A stretch of 64,000 nucleotides of DNA from the NCBI GenBank assembly GCA_003344405.1, contig NOWV01000018.1:791401-855400 (forward strand). The letters are read 5' to 3'. Numbering within the stretch: the stretch's first letter is position 1; every line of letters starts with the position of its first letter. The translations under genes were made by a program, and so were the position numbers. Below the pieces are notes generated by a model. The model worked only from the letters and a program-made list of their open reading frames with translations. It made no database searches and was not told where the DNA came from. This DNA comes from Trichoplax sp. H2. Taxonomy: Eukaryota > Placozoa > Uniplacotomia > Trichoplacea. This document shows, in pieces, positions 56,500 through 64,000 of this stretch.

Positions 56500-57418
56500 G
56501 TATGCGATAATAATATCAGCTATTAAATAGAGTATTATGTCATAATTTATATGATCTTTTTACGTAAAGCTACGTTGTTAATAGTTACTAATCCAAGAAA
56601 TCCAATCGTTTTTTTAGCTGAGACTTTGTTAATCATGCTGTTAGGTTTAAACTAATAACAATTCTTGCTGGTATACAATTATATCTACGAGACTACTTTC
56701 CCTATTTTGGATGAATAAGAAATGCTCTTAATACTTTACATTTTTTATGATTTAGTCACATAGTCTATAGACTGTCGGAACTTATAAGAATGTAATAATT
56801 AATAAAATGCCTAATTACTAAATCATAGCAAAATACTGCGGTAGATAATAGCGCATACTAATTTCGTATATTATTATTATTCTGCAAGTATTGTAAAATT
56901 ATTGTTCATGTTGTATTTTATTACTATTATATCATGAATAATGATATAGAATCACACAGTACAGGATAATTTATATGACAATATGCTCTATTTTATCCAT
57001 ACACTCCCGTAGAGGAACAGTTGGTCGTAATGAACTACTGGTACTGCGTAATTGAGCATTTGAGCGCTTGTCAATTTAGAATACTTTAGCAGTGAAGTAA
57101 ATATATAGCGTGCAAAAGTAATAAATTTAAAATTAGTGCATGTGGACAGTCCATCACTTCGTGACAGGTACAACAACTATAACTATACTCATTAAAACCG
57201 ATAATTTAATCCAAACCATTGTTAAGTGTCGATTTTTAGATAATGGAAACTATTGTTTACAAGTTAACATTGTACACGTCTAATTTAATAGATAAGATTG
57301 TGAGTCTATATAAATTCATTAAATTGATAAAAAAATAATCAGCCATTACACTCCTTCGCAAATCACTTTAGCTCATATTTCCATCTCGGCATCTATAGTA
57401 GCAGAAAGCGATAACAAA
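56500..57418 (+). promoter_or_regulatory. 5' flank and promoter region of GRL copy 1
   Basis: Aligns with 61530-62419 upstream of GRL copy 2 (for example CAAGAAATCCAATCGTTTTTT against CAAGAAATTTAATCGTTTTTT, and GAGCGCTTGTCAATTTA in both). A TATATAAATT element at 57307-57316 is kept at 62327-62336 in copy 2, about 100 bp before each ATG. The short minus-strand frame at 56988-57176 is not supported as a gene. Confidence 0.5.
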
Positions 57419-59743
57419 ATGGAATCGAAAAGATCTAGTAACGATATAGTTTTAGTCAGTATAGACGAAGATCGAGAAAGTTCGAATGAAAATGGTACTG
57501 TGACTTATCATACTTCTACAAGGTCATCCCTTGAAAATAACGTAGACACAGAAAATAGTAATAATAGATTTGGCGTTGACGACGGCATCAGATCAGTTTC
57601 AAATTCTAACAATCCAATTATCATCGCTATTAAACCAATTTTATGCATATTAAAAGTATTTGGCGTGTACTATTCGGTTCCAGATAACAGTAATGTTATC
57701 AATACGCATTATGACGATTGCCGAAGTGCAATGTTAGCCGACTGTCAACTAAAAAAGAAACGAACAAGAAGAACTATCTTCACTCCTTTGCGACTTTATT
57801 CCCTAGCGGTTTGTTTTTTACTGTGGATTAATGCAGGACGATTCGGGGCTAATGTTTTTATATATCAAAATACATCTTGGATGCCATTTGTTATATTATA
57901 CGTTCTATGGCTTTTCCAAGTAGCAGGCAATGTATCTCTTTATTATTATATGTGCCATCGTAAGTTGCCGATACTCTTTAACCACATTAGTAAGATACAA
58001 AGTAACGAATGTCAAGACTTTTTAGCTTGTATCGGGCGTTATACTAGAAAACGATGTATCTATTTTCTGATTCCGGCGACGATCTTTGCCTCTATAAATA
58101 TCGTGTTTCCTATATTCTCTCAATTTGGTCCAATTACAGAATTGAGAGTTGTAATGGATGTGATAAATAGTCCATGGCAAAATTCTACTGTCTTTCCCTA
58201 CGTGTACATATTTGCAATTCACGTCTATTGTACAATAGCATGGATCTATCCAATGGTTCTATTTTGTTTATGCTGCTTGATAATGGCCCATAAATTCCAT
58301 ACCTTAACTAAACGCTTTAAAAAGGCGATTCTACGGAATAACAGCGATATTATCCGGACTCTAGCGATTTATCGAGAACAACATCAAGCGTACTGTGTTA
58401 TAACAGAATTACTTTCAGATACTTTCTCATTATTTATAGGTTACTTATACGTTACAAACCTTGCAAAAGCTTGCTTTAATTTATATCGCCTAATTTTTAA
58501 CTGGAGTGTAAATGGTTTGTTAATGAACATTACATTAATAATATGGTTCATTGCTACTACTGGTATGACTATAATAACTTCATGGGTTGCTTCTATTCTT
58601 AATGCAGAGGTACAGTATAACAATATTACACTAAACAAGTAATACGATGAAGTTTATTCTCTATTATTATTTCAATATATACGAATTCGAAGTTCGTCAA
58701 GAACGAGTACGCTTACAATACACTAAATTATCATGTTATCGATTTGTATCTATATAATCAATACTTATAATATTGTTAAATATATTAAACATAAAAATAC
58801 AAAAACTTGAATAATGATGTAAATAGACTCGTAAAATTGTTATCTAAATTTAGACAATTTCGACTTCCCTTTCGAAGTAACTAAGATTTATCGCTTAGTA
58901 TTCCGTTACGCTAGATTTGATTTAATGGTATTTTATTGTAATAAATATTCTTAGGCACATTCTCCAATATCAGTGTTATACTCTCTACAAACTCGAAATA
59001 TTGGTAACGACGGATTAGCAGAGGTAAGCTTTATCGCAATTTCTACATAAGTAATAACATAAAATCAAGTTAAAGTATATACTGTAAACATATTACTTTA
59101 TGTCGTATTGTACTATTTCGCAGTCACTCATAACATTATCGTATGTAGCTTATCAGTAAAATTACTTTTATTTTCTATTAATTATAATAAATTAGCTAAT
59201 GCATTACCAGTATTGAATATGCAGACAAAGTAATAGCAAATGATTGTAGGAAACAGTGAAGACTGTAGGCGCTATAAATAAATTAACATAACAAACTATA
59301 TTTGAGTATAATTGAAATAGACTGTAAAGCTATCTATATTCGGTATAATACAAGATGTCTATATTTAATTAAGAATATGTTACAGACTACAGTGAAATCT
59401 AAATACACTGCAATCAATAACTCAAGATATTGTCTATATGTAGATGGTAGCAATTTATTAACGATCGTTTATAACTGTATAAGATTAAATAAGTAATATT
59501 TCTTTAAAGCTGATCTAGTAAAATTCTAATAAAATTCAATTTTCTATAGTTGCTCCTATTTCAATCTCGCCTTCTAGCAGAACCCATTGGTATCAGTATT
59601 GTTGGAATGTTTGTGATAACAAGATCTTTGATTTTAACAGTAAGTGTTACCTACATTTCTTAAGATGTATTATTACAACTAACTAGGTACATTTTCAGAT
59701 CTCTATTTACAATTCTTTCTCATTACTGTTTATATTTATATAA
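57419..59743 (+). CDS. gustatory-receptor-like (GRL) seven-transmembrane protein, copy 1
   Basis: Predicted seven-pass receptor or channel subunit of the insect Gr/Or (GRL) superfamily; ligand unknown. Four-exon model, 464 codons: 57419-58609, 58955-59023, 59550-59639, 59699-59743, all joined in phase 0. A long hydrophilic N-terminus (about 1-120) precedes membrane segments near residues 124-145, 153-178, 211-234, 258-292, 333-355 and 365-392. Exons 3-4 give the seventh (AEPIGISIVGMFVITRSLIL, then ISIYNSFSLLFIFI). The open frame of exon 1 continues ten codons into intron 1 to a stop at 58640-58642; I splice at GAG|GTACAG because exon 2 then continues in frame (AHSPISVLYSLQ) and the short C-terminal phase-0 exons are a hallmark of the superfamily. 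The insect TYhhhhhQF tail is absent. Family assignment rests on architecture and gene structure, not a search. Confidence 0.75.
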
Positions 59744-61529
59744 TGGGCGAGATATCGCAGTTTATGTCTAAAGTATAGTTTCTTTAGTGAGAAATATATG
59801 GGATTGAATTTAGTTGTCTTTACTGCGGTAGCTATCTTATGTAGGTACTAATAGGCGATATGGACTGCAGCTAATATTAATATTAATTCTATTTCGACCT
59901 TAACTTAAAATATTAGAAAAGATCCATTACATACATTCAGTTACGCCATTACCCAATAAAGTGATTTTAAGATTGTGGCATCAAAACTTAGTATACATTA
60001 CGTATAAGTATATAATTACATAGTACGTATATAATATAGGAGTATTAAGTCGGTAAGCCTGAGTCTCTTTCTAGATTCGCATGATTATACTGTCAATTAT
60101 CGTTTTATCAGAATAAGTTAAAATGAATGATATATGTAATTAATTAGCTGTTAGACTACTAGGTCTTCTGTGACTGTAATATATATCTTTACGGATATCT
60201 TTGATAACGCGATAGTAATCTTTATATTTTATTTTTTCTAAAGTTGCTAGGTATTTTTGTTACCTACTTCTTTCTTTTAGCGCAGCTACATGGAAAGGCT
60301 TAAACGAATTAAGATTCTCGTGAGCGCTTACAAAGGGTTTACAATTTCTGAAGTTACAGTTACGAGGAAAAATACTGTTACAACTTAAGACGAAACCAAG
60401 TTTACATCAACTCATTAATAAACTATTTAGATGACTATTACACGAATTGACTACTATAGGATTTTTAATAAATCTATTTTATTGTCGTGATAGCGTATGT
60501 TATATAAACTGTACATATATCTTTAAGCTATACTCTGTTTACACGACGTATATTTTAAAAGTCGCTTTAAATAATTAAAATTTAGAACATAATTTTTTGT
60601 CCAAGATTTGGATATCAAGCACTAAAATACTGTTTGTAGTTGTTTTACCGAGCCTTAAAAAGTTTCAGGTACTATCATGAAAGTTGTCATGCAACAACTA
60701 GCTCGTCTTTGCAGTTTGCTTTTACAGATTATCTTGGTATCTAAACTTTAAATAATATGATATTTCTATAGAATATCAGAACTAATCTTTATGTTCTATG
60801 CTTCTAAGTACAGATTAGGTTCTGTTAGCTGACATTTTTATCACCACGTAACCCTGAACACTTGTACATTGCTGTAGATCTGGATTATCCTACACTATAC
60901 TAACTTCTTCGAGAATATTAAAGTCATTTCTGGAGACAAAAAAATTGTGATTACTGTTTATGATTTTATATTAAAGACATTATGACGTACGGTATCTAGA
61001 GTAACACCATATATACTGTAGAGAAATACAAGATATCTTGCTAATGTCTATCAGATTTCTGTTAGGATATTAGTTACTACTGTATATTGCAATTAAAAGC
61101 AGTAATTGTCTTTACTATCATAACTAACATTACATAGCATTACAATTTATGCAATACTAATACCGATGTACCGTAATACAATAAATCGAAAGTTTGGTAT
61201 CATTGTGTAGTAGATTAAATTATCCGTCCAATGTATAATGAAAAGATGACATGAACTTTCTTTTCTACTCTGTAAGAGTACAGTGATCGACTGTGCCTGT
61301 TCTTTCGTTTAGCCTCGCATATCTAAGACTAAGCACGAAACTGAAGTAAAGGGTTAGGCTATGATTGCAGTTTCTGCGCTACCATCATGAAAATAAATTT
61401 ACTATGTTACGAATGAGAGGACAAAAATTTATGAAAGCATAAAATACGAAACATATTACTGTAAGACGACGTTCATATTTCGCAGAATTAATTACAGTAT
61501 CATGTAATGCTTTCGCGTAAAGCTATATA
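59744..61529. other. spacer between GRL copies; right arm of an inverted repeat
   Basis: No gene recognised. About 59744-60760 is the inverted counterpart of 53500-54652. The rest, to 61529, shows nothing identifiable. A GRL-type exon was looked for on both strands and not found. Confidence 0.55.
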
Positions 61530-62419
61530 ATTTCTATTCCAAGAAATTTAATCGTTTTTTAACTAAGAATTTATTAATTAATCACGTCATTAGGTTAAAA
61601 TTGATAACAGTTCTTGCTGGCATACAATTTATCAACGACAATACTTCTTTATAAATGGAATCAGAAAATAGCAACAATGTACAGTATATGATACTCATGA
61701 CCAAAACTGGCACAGACTCTCTGTTGATATAAAAATGGGTGTCATTAATTATTTAAATTGCTGCACATATAGAACAATAGACTACGCTTTCAATACTTGC
61801 ATTTTATGATTCAGTCACCTAGACTACAGGAACTTATGAGAACGTGATAATTAACAAGACACCTAATCACTGAATCATAGCAAAACACTACGGTATATAC
61901 TGGTGCACAATAACCATGTTATTATTATCCTACAAGTATTAAAAAGTTTTGTTCATACGAGTACTGTATTGTGTCATGAATAGTAGAATAATTTGTCATA
62001 ATGAACTACTGTATAATTGAGCGCTTGTCAATTTATAATTCTTTAGCAGTGAAATACAGACCTGTATGGCATACGGTATTTGCGACAACATTAAATTTAC
62101 TAATGTTGTATTGTTTCCAATATATAGCATGTAACAGTATTAAATTTGAAATCAGTGCATTTGGACAGTCTATCCCTTTATTACAGGTAAAACAGCTATA
62201 AGTATACTCATTAAAACGAACAATTTAATCTAAACCATTGTTAAGTGTCGATTTTCAGGAGATAAAAACTATTGTTTAGAAGTTAAAATTGCTTATTATC
62301 TAATTTTATAGATAAGATTTCGAGCCTATATAAATTGATGAAACAATAATCAGTCATTACGACCCTTCGTAAATCACTTTAACTCACACTTCTATATAGT
62401 TGCAGAAAGCGACAACAAA
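61530..62419 (+). promoter_or_regulatory. 5' flank of GRL copy 2
   Basis: Direct-orientation counterpart of 56580-57418, marking the left edge of a tandem duplication of about 5 kb. TATATAAATT at 62327-62336 and the leader sequence GCAGAAAGCGACAACAAAATG (GCGATAACAAAATG in copy 1) are conserved. The short plus-strand frame at 62001-62201 lies inside this flank and is not supported. Confidence 0.5.
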
Positions 62420-64000
62420 ATGAAATCGAATAAATTTAGTAATGATATAGTTCCACTTAACATAAATGAAGATCGAAAAAATTCGGATAAAAGTGGGACT
62501 ATAGCTCGTCATATTTCTACAAGATCATCCCTTGAAAATAACGTAGACACGGAAAATAGTAATAATAGATTTGGCATTGACGACGGCATCAGACCTATTA
62601 CAAATTCTAACGATCCAATTATCATCGCTATTAAACCAATTTTATGCATATTAAAAGTATTTGGCATCTATTATTCGAATCGTGAACATCGAACTTCAAT
62701 GTTAGCCGACTGTCAACTAAAAAAGAAGCGATCAAGAAAGACTTTTTTCACGCCTTTACGAATTTATGGCTTGGCGGTTTGCCTTGTGCTATGGATCAAT
62801 ACAGGACGATTCTGGGCTAATATTTTTACATATCAAAATACATCTTGGATGCCATTTGTTATATTATACGTTCTATGGCTTTTCCAAGTAGCAGGCAATG
62901 TATCTCTTTATTATTATATGTGCCATCGTAAGTTGCCGATACTCTTTAAGCACATTAGTAAGATACAAAGTAACGAAAGTCAAGACTTTTTAGCTTGTAT
63001 CGGGCGTTATACTAGAAAACGGTGTATCTATTTTCTGATTCCGGCGACGATCTTTGCCTCTATTAATATCGTGTTTCCTATATTCTCTCAATTTGGTCCA
63101 ATTACAGAATTGAGAGCTGTAATGGATGTGATAAATAGTCCGTGGCAAAATTCTACTGTCTTTCCCTACGTGTACATATTTGCAATTCACGTCTATTGTA
63201 CAATAGCATGGATCTATCCAATGGTTCTATTTTGTTTATGCTGCTTGATAATGGCCCATAAATTCCATACCTTAACTAAACGCTTTAAAAAGGCGATTCT
63301 ACGGAATAACAGCGATATTATCCGGACTCTAGCGATTTATCGAGAACAACATCTAGCGTACTGTGTTATAACAGAATTACTTTCAGATACTTTCTCATTA
63401 TTTATAGGTTACTTATACGTTACAAACCTTGCAATAGCTTGCTTTAATTTATATCGCCTAATTTTTAACTGGAGCGTAAATGGTTTGTTAATGAACATTA
63501 TACTAATAATATGGTTCATTGCTACTACTGGTATGACTATAATAATTTCATGGGTTGCTTCTATTCTTAATGCAGAGGTACAGTATAACAATATTACACT
63601 AAACAAGTAATACGATGAAGTTTATTCTCTATTATTATTTCAATATATACGAATTCGAAGTTCGTCAAGAACGAGTACGCTTACAATACACTAAATTATC
63701 ATGTTATCGATTTGTATCTATATAATCAATACTTATAATATTGTTAAATATATTAAACATAAAAATACAAAAACTTGAATAATGATGTAAATAGACTCGT
63801 AAAATTGTTATCTAAATTTAGACAATTTCGACTTCCCTTTCGAAGTAACTAAGATTTATCGCTTAGTATTCCGTTACGCTAGATTTGCTTTAATGGTATT
63901 TTATTGTAATAAATATTCTTAGGCACATTCTCCAATATCAGTGTTATACTCTCTACAAACTCGAAATATTGGTAACGACGGATTAGCAGAGGTAAGCTTT
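62420..64000 (+). CDS. gustatory-receptor-like (GRL) seven-transmembrane protein, copy 2 (runs off the window)
   Basis: Tandem paralogue of the gene at 57419. Exon 1 is 62420-63577 (386 codons) and exon 2 is 63923-63991, with the same GAG|GTACAG and GAG|GTAAGC donors; exons 3 and 4 must lie beyond 64000. The N-terminal ~140 residues differ from copy 1 at about 30 sites and lack 11 residues around position 87-103. From the YQNTSW motif on, only about seven substitutions occur (for example SNESQDF against SNECQDF, and EQHLAY against EQHQAY). Intron 1 differs by one base in about 350. As in copy 1, the apparent stop (63608-63610) is intronic. Confidence 0.75.

Noticed and set aside
58610-58642. 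Stop codon at 58640-58642 as the end of GRL copy 1 (and 63608-63610 in copy 2)
   Set aside because: It leaves the protein without a seventh membrane segment, while splicing at GAG|GTACAG gives three further in-frame exons; the ten extra codons are therefore intronic.

Overview
The window reads as intron-rich, AT-rich nuclear DNA of an early-branching animal. My best guess is a placozoan (Trichoplax or Hoilungia type). The reasons are short GT-AG introns, animal-only receptor families (two type I TGF-beta receptors), gustatory-receptor-like (GRL) proteins and a Roco/COR fragment. The species call is inference. All multi-exon models were built by hand from reading frame, splice signals and remembered family conservation.

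Layout, left to right. ALDH7A1 (373-4606, minus) and a threonyl-tRNA synthetase (6794-11594, plus) diverge from a 2.2-kb spacer that holds a ~158-172-bp, seven-copy minisatellite. A PPP1R32/SAXO4-like axonemal gene follows (13968-17295, plus). A dead Roco COR-domain fragment with a 39-bp tandem repeat lies at 18430-19320. Then comes about 16 kb (19.3-35.9 kb) with almost no recognisable coding sequence; it contains old degenerate segmental repeats and one weak two-exon candidate.

Two type I TGF-beta receptors face each other tail to tail. The plus-strand one (35899-38541) has an ALK1/2-type L45 loop (BMP-like). The minus-strand one (41664-46832) has an ALK4/5/7-type L45 loop (activin/TGF-beta-like), an unusual GS segment, and a signal-peptide exon 2.9 kb upstream of the rest. 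Together they would provide both classical Smad branches.

From 46.9 to 53 kb the DNA is non-coding and dense in CTGTAC/GTACAG palindromes. The right end is a GRL receptor cluster: an inverted, degenerate pseudogene (about 54653-56480, minus), an intact four-exon gene (57419-59743, plus), and a second copy (62420 to the window edge, plus). The two plus-strand copies are a mosaic: the first ~150 codons are diverged, while the remaining ~1.1 kb of exon 1, intron 1 and exon 2 is almost identical, which looks like recent gene conversion. The long open frames of both copies stop at an intron; three further short exons, all joined by phase-0 introns, complete the seventh membrane segment.
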